From contig NC_089390.1 in NCBI RefSeq assembly GCF_003171515.1, forward strand, positions 1,426,001 to 1,490,000: DNA of 64,000 nucleotides. The letters are read 5' to 3'. The notes under the pieces are model-generated. The model had not been told where the DNA came from and did no database searches. It saw only the letters and a list, made by a program, of their open reading frames with translations. Source of the DNA: Pyrenophora tritici-repentis (Eukaryota > Ascomycota > Dothideomycetes > Pleosporales > Pleosporaceae). Positions 35,277 through 46,718 of this stretch are shown here, in pieces. Position numbers and translations under genes: made by a program. Position 1 is the first letter of the stretch, and every line of letters begins with the position of its first letter.

Positions 35277-36432
35277 TTAGGCGGGGCATGAAATACCCTT
35301 GGGCGTGCGTGTGCAGTTGGATGGTTTTCCGCCACCAGTGATGCTGTTGCCGGTCCATGTCCAGTCAGAGCAGCTGCCCTCACCGCAGAGAACAAAGTAG
35401 TCTTGGCCACTTGAAGTGACAGTGCCCTTGACATTTTCGATAATCAGGCCAGTAATGGGGACGCCATTGGTGGGATTGAGCGTGGGTCCTCCGTTGAGAT
35501 AGTCCTGTCGGATGACGACGCCGAACTGGGTTATCTTCTGTAGGGTGATATCCTTATATGTGATATCAGAGACAGAGCCGGTAGCGCCTGAGATCGTCTT
35601 GATGCGTACACCGTTCTGAGAGTTGATAATGGTGCATCCGGAGACGATAACGGTCTTGACTACATTGTTTTTGCGTAGGCCAACGGATCCAATAGAGATT
35701 CCATGCCCGCCTGAGCATATATTGTTGATGAAGTGAATATTAGTGCCGGAGTTGACTGCAAGGCAGTCGTCTTGGTTCTTGACGTTGCAGTTGGTGATGA
35801 AAATACCAGAGGACTCGCCGACGTCAAACGCATCTGTGTTGTGCCCGAGGTTGCCCACATCCCCTGCACTGTTGTCGATAGTGATGTGATCAAGGGTTAG
35901 CTGCTGCGAATTGCTGATCGAAAAGGCCTGAACAGGTGTGTTCAAGACATTGAGATTACTAATAGTTGACGAAATCATGTTGTGTGCGAAGAAAAACTGA
36001 CTTATTTAATAAGAGGTCTCAACTCCCAGGAGCTTCATTTCAATATACCTTGGGCTTTGTTTCTCCGTTGGAGCCCGTGCCATCCCAATACGCTGCACCA
36101 CCTCCATCAATAACGTGACCTGTGGCACCGTTGACCACAAGACCAGTTCCAGAAATCGAAATGAGAGGGCCTGCAAACAAGGCCTGGTGGGCGAAGGTTG
36201 TGTGACCCTGGAAAGTGACGGTAGTGCCCTTATTGAGCCCTGTCAAATCCAAGGTGACTCCAGCAGGGACTGCAATTCCATTGAGAATGATAGTAGAGCA
36301 TGAGGCTTTGTTCTTGATGGCAGTAGCAGCATCGGTAAATGTGCAGCTTTGTCGGGTCGAAAGTGTTGATGGGGCAGCAGAGACGAGAACGCTCGCACCG
36401 AGAAGAAGAGAGACTAGTGTCAGACCAGCCAT
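35277..36432 (-). CDS. secreted endopolygalacturonase, GH28
   Basis: Two exons, 36432-36049 and 35996-35277, joined in phase at KPK|FFFAHNM; 367 residues, normal for fungal endo-enzymes. MAGLTLVSLLLGASVLVSA is a signal peptide, followed by a short propeptide ending near STRQ. All four GH28 signatures are intact: NTD at about 181-183, QDD at 203-205, GHG at 226-228 and RIK at 259-261. The enzyme cleaves alpha-1,4-galacturonan of pectin outside the cell by inversion, with the Asp residues as catalysts. A TATA element lies 111 bp upstream. Expression is probably induced by pectin and repressed by glucose, as in relatives, but I did not find a clear site. Confidence 0.97.
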
Positions 36433-37745
36433 GGTGTTGATGGTATGCGAAGAGCGACTGGGTCAATGAATTGTATGATGTGGATGAGAAGCTGAATGAG
36501 TAGATGAGTGTGTGAATGCAGTGAATTCGTGCAGACAGTAGATATTTATACAAAAGCTTCACGAGACAATAAAGCCCACCGGTTCGTCCGGCTCTGTACC
36601 ATTAGAGGATATCAGCTCTAGGTCCCGGAGACTGTTGGGTCTGAGGCCCCAGACCTGGGAACCTTCAACCCCACTTGCTCCGGCTTAACCTGATATGATT
36701 CAGAACGGAGGAAGTTATTAACCTTAGACACGGGCGTTGATACAAGATCCCATCCACTCACTGTCCACTGCGCCCATGCTAGTGCTCCAAGTTTAGACCA
36801 TGCATGGTCGGTGTCAGCTTAACTACACTCACAATCCTCGCGTCCCGTCATAGTCTTCGCTTCCAAGACACCTGAAACGAGATCTGGCCGAGAATTCTTG
36901 CTCTTTTCGCATTCATTCTCGTATATGTAAGCCGGGACAAGACATGTCTCGTTCTGTTAAACAAGCGCTGATATTCTTGGGAGAGTTGAGCTGAGACTAT
37001 AGGCACAGCGACCGCATGACTTTTTAGAGTTTGGATGGTGATAGTTCGCCTTGTCTAGCCTCGTTTGGACAATACCTACGGAGAACCTGCATTCGTGGTG
37101 ATCTACGCTCATATCCGGGTCTCTGGTTTGCTCAGTGTCAAGCATCTAGTGGCGGAGTGGCTGTTGCTTGACGTCGCCTCGAATGCGAGAGCATACCAAC
37201 GCATGTGAGGTCATGCAAGGCCAACTGATTGGCGGCTTTGATTGAAACAGGTGGCTGAACGGTCTAGACGCGTGGTGCAGCCGCCCAAATGCCTCTGCGA
37301 ATACGAAATTCTGGGGTAGAGATGCGATCCCGCAGCACGGCCGATTGATGGAAGACTTCTCCAGGGCTACGTCAAGTAGTTACAACGCGGAAAAACTACT
37401 TGCGGCTGCGCGGACGGCGGGCATCTAATTTGCCGTCCCGCTAGTCCGAATTAGTCATTGATGAATACGTGGGTAACGTCAAACTCTCGATCAACTCTGT
37501 CCATTCTGGTCAACTGACGCATACGAAAACTCCCCGTCATTGATGGATATTATATGTTCCAAGATTCTACCAGCACCAGAGCCACTCGCCGCGCGCCTTG
37601 GAACCTAGCCTTGGTGCCTACCTCGAAAGACTAGATCTCTTTGAGCACACATCTCTCCTGAGTAGGTAACTATGCTTCGATCTCCCCTGAAAGCTTACCA
37701 TCTTCGGTCACATATCACGCTTGCTATCTGCAGTCGCTCGGAAAA
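36433..37745. other. intergenic region, no gene seen
   Basis: About 1.3 kb: the polygalacturonase promoter on the left and the 3' UTR of the minus-strand 604-aa ORF on the right. Only short ORFs without features are present. Confidence 0.5.
36543..36550 (-). promoter_or_regulatory. TATA-box candidate for polygalacturonase
   Basis: Reads TATAAATA on the minus strand, 111 bp upstream of the ATG at 36432, a distance consistent with a short leader. Confidence 0.5.
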
Positions 37746-39560
37746 TTAATGAGCCCCGCCTCCCACCGAAGGCTGCCGAACACAGAACCCCCCTTCCGGC
37801 AAACTATCGACGAACAGGCCCCAAGCAACCCAGTTCCGCAATAGCCTTTTTGCCAAAGGACACACTTCCTTCTGAACTTCTTTGATCTTCAATTCGGCGG
37901 TTTCCACGTCTATAGTCATAAAAGGCCCCATCACAGGCTTCTTCAGAAAGCACACCACTAAATCCACGCACCAGAAGAAGTACAGACAACGCGTTCTGTA
38001 TATCTGTAAATCCGTTTCTTCAATCCATGGTTCGGCGGATAACTGTACTTCCTTCAGCCCATCGATAGCGCCACCCAAAGCATGGACTAGGGCAGCTACA
38101 GAGGGAAGTTGCAAAACTTCGTCCAGAAAGCCAAAAGCGGTAAGTTCGAGACAGTACACTTCGACCATCCTGGCAAGCTCCCGCATATTGGGAGTAGAGA
38201 TAAGATCTTTTGTACAGTAAGCTGTCTCGACAAGTGCGTGGGCGTAACATGACAGGCGCATCGATATCGTATCCTTCGACATGTCCCTAATGAACTTGCG
38301 CGCCCACTCCATATTCTCAGCTATGAGATTCTGAGGGAACAAGTCCATCCCAAGGGGTAGGTGGACATCGCGACGTGCTTTGAGAACGATGCTATCCAAG
38401 AAGTTCACTAGAGTAGGGTAAGTGCCTTCCAAGCAGATGTCGCTTTCCATAAGCCTGACTTCCTGTGGCAGGTGCGTCCAGTTGTCATTTTTGTAGGCCT
38501 CGAAACTTTTCTCGTGTGGTCTCTGGGAACCCCCTGACAAGTGGGATCGCGGCGGTATCGTGATAGTGGAGAGCTTGGTAAGTATCGCTATCAGCGATTC
38601 AGAGTTAAAGAGAAGGTCATGGAAATGAGCAGTGTAATTGAAGATAGGAAAGTTTGTCAACAATTTCGACAAGGTTAGTTTTTCGCTCGACGTCTCTGAT
38701 GACGGCGTTGCCAAGAGGCGAAGCATGTCATCCGTCAGCGTGTTGAGATGAAAATCCAAGCTGACTCCTCGGCGTACAGCATCTGTATCTTGACAATCGT
38801 AGTACAAGGCAGCATTCCTAGGTTCGTACAAAACAGTAACCGGTGAGATGCCTGTGTCTTCGCCATGCGCACCTAGACTGATGAGCGGTTGTGGTGTGGC
38901 TTCGCCCGTCATGAACACGCTATGGTTTCCCGAAGGACCAACGGCCACGCCTTCATGAATTTCCCAAACTCTTGTGATGCGAAATTCATGGAACAGGTCA
39001 TCAGTATCACCCTCACTGTAAAAGGTCGGTATGTCGCTCGTTGTATTGTCTGGGGGCTTCCATTGAAGCTCATGGATGGTAAAGGCGGCATTGACGGGGC
39101 CGCCAAGTTGAAAGGCTAGGAGAGCTACTAAAAGCGGGTGTAAAAGAAGCTCGTGTGCAGGATTGGGAGTAGAGTAAGTTCGATCTTCTGGATGCTCAAC
39201 AGGCGACGGGTATGCGCTTGCGACCAGGTCATTCTCAACAGCTTCATCCGCAGGCTCAACGGCACCAAACAGGAACCCCGCAGCTTTGGAATTCTCTAAC
39301 ACTTGTGCTATAGCAATAAACTTCTGAACCAACTCCACAGCATGCTCTTGAGAGAAGGTCCCTACATTAGCGCATGCTGCCAAAAGCCGATTCATTATGT
39401 GCCGCTGATATTCTTCTTTTCTCTCCGTGACGCGAACGTCCTTTGGCGCTGCCGCGAGGATGCGAGTGTGGCGACGGCATGCGACTCTATCCGTGACAAT
39501 GTAAGCGCGAATATCCGCTGGAACATAGACATTTGCATGAAAGGGCTGCTGCCGTGGCAT
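37746..39560 (-). CDS. unknown 604-aa protein, probably 5' frameshifted or incomplete
   Basis: A single long frame starting MPRQQPFHANVYVPADIRAY. The composition is clearly protein-like with many Trp, His and Cys, and no signal peptide. Segments that look like a folded core are ELLLHPLLVALLAFQLGGPV, HEFRITRVWEIHEG and TVLYEPRNAALYYDCQD. These loosely recall fungal phytanoyl-CoA-dioxygenase-like proteins, but I find no HxD iron motif, so I do not assign function. The C-terminal half is helical (MEWARKFIRDMSKDTISMRL, ELARMVEVYCLELTAFGF). The frame just upstream (39648-39560, minus) also looks coding and seems to run into this one with a one-base shift, so the true N-terminus may be longer. Confidence 0.6.
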   Translation of the reverse strand: MPRQQPFHANVYVPADIRAYIVTDRVACRRHTRILAAAPKDVRVTERKEEYQRHIMNRLLAACANVGTFSQEHAVELVQKFIAIAQVLENSKAAGFLFGAVEPADEAVENDLVASAYPSPVEHPEDRTYSTPNPAHELLLHPLLVALLAFQLGGPVNAAFTIHELQWKPPDNTTSDIPTFYSEGDTDDLFHEFRITRVWEIHEGVAVGPSGNHSVFMTGEATPQPLISLGAHGEDTGISPVTVLYEPRNAALYYDCQDTDAVRRGVSLDFHLNTLTDDMLRLLATPSSETSSEKLTLSKLLTNFPIFNYTAHFHDLLFNSESLIAILTKLSTITIPPRSHLSGGSQRPHEKSFEAYKNDNWTHLPQEVRLMESDICLEGTYPTLVNFLDSIVLKARRDVHLPLGMDLFPQNLIAENMEWARKFIRDMSKDTISMRLSCYAHALVETAYCTKDLISTPNMRELARMVEVYCLELTAFGFLDEVLQLPSVAALVHALGGAIDGLKEVQLSAEPWIEETDLQIYRTRCLYFFWCVDLVVCFLKKPVMGPFMTIDVETAELKIKEVQKEVCPLAKRLLRNWVAWGLFVDSLPEGGFCVRQPSVGGGAH

Positions 39561-42500
39561 CACAAGGCTTGGGGGAGTATTTCGAATCGGAGGAGAATCT
39601 CGCGGGCGCTGCTCGGGTCGATGAGGTCGTTATTGAAGATGGAGAAGGCTGTAGCGAGAGTTGACAGAGAAGACCCCAAGGTGAGAGTCACGCAACAACA
39701 TAAGGGTAGGTGAGTGACACTGGGAAAGTTCCTTTGCTGACCTATAGCATTGCGATTGTTTCTTGACAAGCTTGTCAACTCAGCTCCAACAAGCGGTTTG
39801 AGATCATCAAGCACCGCTTACAATATTTCAGATCAAGATCAAACAAACGATCAAGATTCAGCACCACGTGCTTCTAGCGCCACCGAGGCTCTGTACGTGA
39901 TAATAAGTCTGTCTGAATGCAAAATTGGCTATTACGAAAATAAATCGGTTTTCAGAGAAGCATTGCCGGACGTACAACTCAAGCACTTGCAGTCATTCAG
40001 GTCGTTGTCTCGATGTATGAGCTGGGTTGGAGCGAGACCAGTGAGTACGTTTTGGAGAAGACCCTAGACCTTTTGGGCACGATGATGGCCATCAGGATGA
40101 GCTCTTTGGATGTCCGCTTACCGAAAGGCGTATGATTCGCCATGAGGTCACCGAAAACTCAATTCGTTCTGTGAATCCTCCGCTCCTATTGTTTGGATTT
40201 CACTCTACTCAAAGCCTCTACTTTCTGGTATCAGAGCCGATTACTGCGGCGCTCAATCCTCCTTGTGTTCGCTTTACGTCTGAGAGTGCGCGATTGGAGG
40301 CAATAATATCATATCCTATATTCGGCAAAAGACAAGGCCAGAGGCGGTCTTACTCAGTACAACAGATGGACTAGGTGTCATTCCTACGCCGCGTCTGTGT
40401 ACATCCGAACAGGATCAGGTGTCCTACTGGCTTCTATGCTCCATGACAACACGTGCATAGTTCTGGCATTACCGACGTACTTGGGGTGCGACACGCATAA
40501 CAAAACATGGGGAGAACATGAAAATAATGCAGCCTTATCAGGTATGATTGTGGAGCACATTATGCTATATTATCTCACAATTTCAGCTTCTCAGCCTTGC
40601 GCGTAATATCCCCGATACGTACCTAGGTATATCAATTGCAGAGCCGATATGTCGAAAGTTTGGTTACCAGACCAAATTACCGAATGCTAAAGAGCGAAGA
40701 GAACGACGCGTCAATAGTACATAAGCCTTTCTGCAAGCTTGCTCAATTTGGGATTACCTATAAGATTGCGGACTCGATCCACTAGTACCCAAGCGCATCC
40801 TATCTACCGGGCGTTCTCAGACTTGACGGCAGTGTGTCAACTCCTAGCGGTGTGGGCTGACGGCATGCCGTCGAAGGCTTTGTGAAGCAAGGTTCTAGCC
40901 CCGGAAGCTAGAACCATCTGGCCAACGGCCATCTTCGGAACCATCGCTGTGTGCCAGTATGTAAGCTTACCTCAGAGTCCGATGTCGACATGGAATCTGC
41001 GGATCACAACTTAGCGACGATAGGAGAATACTCGTCCCGTCCCGTACCCTGTGGGATGACACGAAACCCAGTAGTTGTTCCCGTCACCTATTTCAAGTTC
41101 TTGGCCATGATCATCGCGAGGGCCTAGTTGGTTCAGAAGTATTTTGTGTGTCTGTTAGATACTCTCTTCTTTGGAAAGAGGTGGACCACGCAACAAAGGT
41201 CGCTAGTACTGGTTACTGCTGCATTGGGTCTAGCGTGATGTGCAATAGGGGTTTCCAACCTACAAGACTCGCCCACCGACATGATTTCCACGGTTTCGAA
41301 AGCACGGATTATACATCTAGTGTACCCACTAATATCTGCCTTGTAAGAAACTTGACCAACTAGCCAAACCTATGAGCGCTGTTTCCACAGTTGAAAAACG
41401 CTGAAACTTCCAAACGACACCCTGCCAAGCATCCTATCCTGACCCAAACAACGTTGTCGACGATCTCGGGAGGGGTCCGATGACTACGATCACTTCGGAT
41501 TCTCATGTACCTGGATCTCGGGATGCCTAGCGTCATCGTTCACTATGCGGTACATCAGTCTTGTGATACCGAGTATGGATTGTGAATGCTTGTTGCATTT
41601 GATCATGATGCCGATCTCTCGGTATTTGCACGCGTGCGAATACCGATACTAGGAACGCCATACGTCAGCTTATCTCCCACGACACTCGCTCCGCACTAGA
41701 CGCCGAAGAACGACTTTGTTGAGCCCTACGAAATCCCCTACGTACCATAACCTGCTTGAGACGCACTGTCTTCAAGCAAGAATATAAGGGCGCTTGGAAG
41801 TCAGCAACATACGATGCTCCCGGAAGATCATGCTCTAGCACAGCGCATGACACAGCCCGGCAGCAATTTTTCTCCAACACAGAACGGCGGCTATGATGCA
41901 CGTTTATCAAGCGTTTGCCTTCATGACAGCGGTCCTATAGTAAGCAACGAAATGAAGCCGGGCGATCGCCTGAAGCCAAGAGATATACCCTGGAAAGAAT
42001 GAGGCACTAAGCCCTGACGTCGGGCTAGCCTCGTCTATCAAGCCTCCTTCGCGCAATGCCATTTGGATTACACCTTCGAGTCATTCTCCTGTCATCCACA
42101 CGTTTCTTGATGAGACGGGTTCCCTTCTAGGAGGTTACCACCAGCGCTCGGCGTTCTTCCACAGCTTCGGAACAGAAGATAGCCGTTATTTCGGCACTTT
42201 TACATGGGCAGCTAAACATTAATGGCGAACCAGGGACGGAGCGACTACTGAATGGATAGAGACAGTCATGCCCTACGACCGTAGGTCCGACTTCACTGAG
42301 CCCTACAAGGCTTCTACGATTAAAGGAGCAATCAGAAGCGTCGGTTGGTCAACGGTGGTTTCAAGGATCGGTTAAAGTGAAACCAACATGCTAATAAGGG
42401 CCGATAATAGTCCGCTAAAGAACAGAACTAGCGCCTTGACACTGCCAGGTACCGTTAAGTCACTTTCGTTCCGCGTGCATGGGAGAAATACGTGCACGAT

Positions 42501-42758
42501 CAATGCTTGGGGAGGTGCGCGTTGACAAGCTCATTCGCCGCTTCAGAATACTTACGTGCGCGGCCAAATGTAAGCTTGTCGGCCTGGGCACCGACGAAAG
42601 GCCTTGTAGTTAACCAAATGCGATTATGAGGAAACTGTCTTAAAGAGCAGTCTATATCGAACCTTGGAATCTTTCCTCTCTACGCACTCGCTGCATCTTA
42701 CACTCACTACCTAGCTCTTCGTTTTTAATCTTGGCCCAGGGCCGTCCTGTCTTTAAAC
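39561..42758. other. 3.2-kb gene-poor region
   Basis: This separates the 604-aa ORF from the chitinase gene. The left 90 bp may be a frameshifted exon of the former. The rest has no ORF above about 105 codons and none with a domain. A 14-bp palindrome and a 9-bp-stem hairpin lie at 40859-40915. Stop codons are frequent in all frames, but I could not identify a transposon relic. The right end is the chitinase promoter. Confidence 0.45.
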
Positions 42759-44169
42759 ATGCGTTACTCTAGCACCGCCGCACTCCTTTCCCTGGCCTCT
42801 CTTGGCCAGGCTTCCCCAGCACCCCACGTTCACCAGCACCCTCACGCTGCCCGTGATCTTGCTGGTTTGGGAAGCTTGGGCTCGCAATACCAAGCGGGTG
42901 TTTACTTCACCAACTGGGGCATCTACGCACGCAACTACCAAGTCTCCGATCTTCCCATTGACAGGCTCACCTACGTCAACTACGCTTTCGCCAACTTGAA
43001 TGAGACCACCGGCGAGGTCTTTCTCAGCGACGAGTGGGCCGATATCCAGCGCCCTTCCCCTACCGATGTTGCTACCAATGGCTCCCAGCTCCTCGGCAAC
43101 TTCAACCAGCTCTACCAGGCGAAGCAGAAGAACCGCAACCTCAAGGTCATCCTTGGTGTCGGGGGCTGGACTTACAGGTTCAAGTTCAAGCCCGCTCTCT
43201 CCACAAAGGCCGGTCGTGTGAACTACTGCAAGTCCTCTCTGAAGCTTATTACTGATCTCGGAATCGATGGCTTGGACACTGACTGGGAATACCCTGCCGA
43301 TGAGACTGATGCTGCCAACCTGCTCGACACCATGCAGATCTGCCGTCAAGTAAGAACCATGACAGAAATCATTGAGACTGCGACTAACTTCATACTAGAT
43401 GTACGACGCCTACTCGAAGAAGTACACCAATGGATACCACTACGAACTCTCCATCTCTGCCCCTGCTGGACCCATAAACTTCGAAAGGTTGGGTATTCAG
43501 AAGCTCGACCGCTTCGTCGACCGTTGGAACCTCATGGCCTTTGACTACCAGGGTGGTGGCTTTTCCAACTTCACTGGCCACCTGAGCAACGTCTACCCCA
43601 GCACCACCAACCCCAGGTCGACCGACGGCTGGGTTAACGAAACCCAGTCATTCACAGCCTTCAACACCAAGAGGGCCATCGACTACTACAAGGCCCATGT
43701 CGCATCTCCCTCCAAGATCACGCTCGGTATGCCCCTGTACGGCCGCTCCTTCGCCAACGTCGTCGATCTCAGCCGCGGTACCGGTGCAATGGGCCAGAAG
43801 TTCAACGGCTCCGGTGAAGGTTCTTGGGAGGCCGGTACCCTTGACTACAAGGTTCTTCCCCAGAACGGCACCAAGGTATTCACCGACAAGAGCATTTTGG
43901 CCAGCTGGTCTTGGGACCCCATCAAGAAGCAGGTTGTCAGCTTTGACACCCCAGAGGTTGCCAAGTGGAAGATGGACTTCCTCAAGACTGAATGCCTCGG
44001 TGGTGCTTGGTTCTGGGATGCCTCTGGCGACGCTCCCGTCAGCAACCCTAAGTCTCTCGTTGCTACTGTTGTCAACGAGCTTGGTGGTGCCCAGTCGCTC
44101 AAGAAGAACCAAAACAACCTTCACTACCCCACATCCAAGTACTACAACATCAAGAACGCTAGGAACTAG
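42759..44169 (+). CDS. secreted chitinase, GH18
   Basis: Two exons, 42759-43349 and 43399-44169, joined in phase at ICRQ|MYDAYS; 453 residues. MRYSSTAALLSLASLGQA is a signal peptide. The GH18 barrel shows AGVYFTNWGIY, the KVILGVGGWTY strand and the catalytic DxxDxDxE as DGLDTDWE, with the proton donor Glu at residue 177. Later strands contain LMAFDYQGG and GMPLYGRSF. The GGAWFWDASGD word marks the last strand. Family members cleave beta-1,4-GlcNAc chains through a substrate-assisted mechanism. The form matches subgroup A fungal chitinases without a carbohydrate-binding module, used for wall turnover, nutrition or mycoparasitism. Confidence 0.96.
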
Positions 44170-44902
44170 TGTTCTTAGACTTGTATGCTTGATTGCGGTT
44201 GATACCGCGGGGTTGCGGGGGAGGAATTAGTACATGTTGTTTTGCTAGTCTGCCTTTGCATCTTCCCAACTTGCTGTAGTGGGCCCAAGAAACGTGCCAT
44301 GGCTGTTTTATTGTAGCGATTACCCTTTGAATATAGACATATTACGCATCTGAAGATTTTCAGGGTGCTATCCATTTCATACCCTCCTGATGACCTCAAT
44401 GACCTGGCGAAGCTTTCGATCCCCAAGTCAGATCCAAGAATAGCCCATCTATTTTAGCCAATCTATGTCATACGTCCTCGGGCCATACATGGCGTCTCAT
44501 CCGATCTACTGAGGAGTAACAAGGCCGTGGTAAGCACCGGGCTACCTGTTCGGCGATAGCCGCCGCACCAACCCAAAAGAGGGGAAAAATGCTTGGTACA
44601 AACGGAGGGCTCTTCGGTATGACAAGCAGCAAAGGTTGCATTTGATTGAAACAAGAAGGAAGAGGTTAGGGTGACAATGGCCCGGTACGTACTCTTATTG
44701 TAGGATTTTCTTGGAGTATGAGATCTGGATTGGGGTGGGATGTCAGCTATTCTTCTTGTAGTTAGCGTCAAGCATCGAGCTGCGTGCGGCCTTGGCGCGG
44801 AGAGATCGATACGGAGAGGCTCGATGAGCATTGCGTTGTCGCCATCTAGCCATAAGCGATCCGCCGGGTGAGATTTGACCCACATCCCCGACAACGTCGC
44901 AG
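44170..44902. other. intergenic region, no gene seen
   Basis: About 730 bp between the chitinase and HAD genes on the same strand: 3' UTR plus promoter. A 143-codon minus ORF overlaps but has no domain or signal peptide. Confidence 0.5.
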
Positions 44903-45746
44903 ATGAACGCTTTCATCTTCAGAAATCTGTCTAGACCAGCCGGAAGGCTAGACATCACGATCTTCTCACGAGCCACGAGATCGCTCAAGACGATGACAAT
45001 ACCTCCGAGACCTCGGCGGTTTGCGCCTTTGGACCCCGCGAAGAGGAGGGAAAATGATAATAGGCCAGTGCTGCAAGGTATCGTGTTTGACGTCGATGGG
45101 ACATTATGTAAGATGCCCAAAGTTGTTGGAAATGCATGTGCGACTGTGCTGACAGGCTCCAGGCTTGCCGCAGAACTACATGTTTGCGGAAATGCGGGCG
45201 GCATTGGGAATCGAGAAGCCAACGGATATTCTAGATCACATTAGCTCTTTACCGAAGGCAGAGCAAGAGGAAGCACAAGAGAAGATTTGCGATATTGAAC
45301 TCACAGCAATGGAATCGCAACAAGCACAGCCTGGTTTGGTCGAGCTGATGGACTACCTCGACTCACGTGGCATCAGAAAAGCCATCTGCACACGCAACTT
45401 TGACGCGCCTGTTGCCAATCTTCTCAACAGATTTCTACCCGTCTCAAAGTTCGGTCCCATCGTGACGCGAAAATTCAAGCCGCCGAAGCCAGACCCAGCG
45501 GGCATTCTGCATATCGCAAAGGCCTGGAACCACGAGGATGGAAATGAGTTGATCATGGTTGGCGACTCGATCGACGACATGATGGCTGGGTATCGCGCAG
45601 GAGCCGCGACGGTCCTGCTTGCCAACAGCGAGAACCAGGATCTTGTGCAACACAAGTACACGGATTTTGTTATAGAGTCGCTCGATGAACTCATTCAGGT
45701 TTTGGACAATGGGTTCGAAGGGAGTAGCGATGCAGGGGAAAAGTAG
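44903..45746 (+). CDS. HAD-superfamily phosphatase, possibly mitochondrial
   Basis: Two exons, 44903-45107 and 45163-45746, joined in phase at DGTLC|LPQNYMF; 262 residues. HAD motif I is FDVDGT with the nucleophile Asp, motif II is CTRN, motif III Lys sits in KFKPPKPDPAG, and motif IV is GDSIDDMMAG, so all four are intact. The cap is helical (EMRAALGIEKPTDILDHI). These enzymes hydrolyse phosphate monoesters such as phosphoglycolate; the substrate is unknown. The first 35 residues are Arg/Ser/Phe-rich without acidic residues apart from one Asp (FIFRNLSRPAGRLDITIFSRA), which looks like a mitochondrial presequence. A later ATG (MTIPPRP) could give a cytosolic form. Confidence 0.92.
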
Positions 45747-46718
45747 ACAAGGTCACGTGGAGAGGAGAAATCATGTTGTGTAATGTAATCGTTTGGGTTT
45801 TCAGGCTTCTGGTGCTGCAAGGAGGTACCGTCACCAAAGCAACCGTGCCTGCAACCTTGACATATGCAGGTACGAGATGGCTGTACACCTCGCCTTTGCT
45901 ATTGTGACTCAAATCCGGTTAGGCTGCTGGCCTCATCCACAAGGCGAGGCACAAGCGCGCCAAATCCCCGCATAGCTGAGCCCCTCCACAGCGATCAAAA
46001 CATCCTTACCCTTCAGCTTACCAAGCATCCTTCGCTGCTCAGCCATGTTCGCCCCGTCTAAATGCAGTTTTACGCCCCATAGATGGTCCCGCTGGGCTTT
46101 TGTCGCTTACCCATAGGTCCCCATATACTCGCAATATACTCAGGAGAACCCTCGCGCTCATGCACAAGTAATGTACACAGCCCACATTTTCCAAATTATC
46201 ATGGGTACCACCTGATCATGCGTGCGGCCCATCCGCCCAGAAGGGACAGAAAAGCATTCGAGTCGAGCGGGTAATTTCAATAGCCTTGTCATTGCTCGCC
46301 GAAACGTGGCGTCCGCGCATGGCCGTTTCAATGTTTTGCGAGGCGGACCAGTCACAACAACACCTATGTCGCACTTTCGCGTACTATAGTCGCAATTGAT
46401 ACTGTCACAGGTCCAGGGCGAGCCTGGCGGCTTTTGTTGATCCTCCGGGTATCCACTAGCAGATGAGACTTGAAACGCTGGGTGACGTTCGTGTTGATCC
46501 TCAGTTCTTCCCGACCCCATGACTTAGCGACTACGACTATAAGTCTCTCCCGTGTGTGCATGTGTGTGTCTGTGTGTGTAACCCTGCAGTCGCACCTTCC
46601 ACATCTTGTCCTCCACCCTAGTGCCAAGGAACTAGTTGAAATGGTTATAGGAGTCTTCCACGCCCTTGTCTTTCAAACTTCATCTTTACGTCCTTCGTAC
46701 AACTAATTATTAGGAATA
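45747..46718. other. intergenic region with GT microsatellite
   Basis: About 970 bp ahead of the sedolisin gene. A GTGTGT-rich run lies at 46552-46580, interrupted by CA and CT. ORFs up to 120 codons on the minus strand show no features. No RNA gene seen. Confidence 0.5.

Noticed and set aside
42753..43349. 198-codon ORF antisense to chitinase exon 1
   Set aside because: Its open frame follows from the codon bias of the chitinase gene on the other strand.
46552..46580. GT-rich microsatellite
   Set aside because: Ordinary interrupted dinucleotide run without wider structure.
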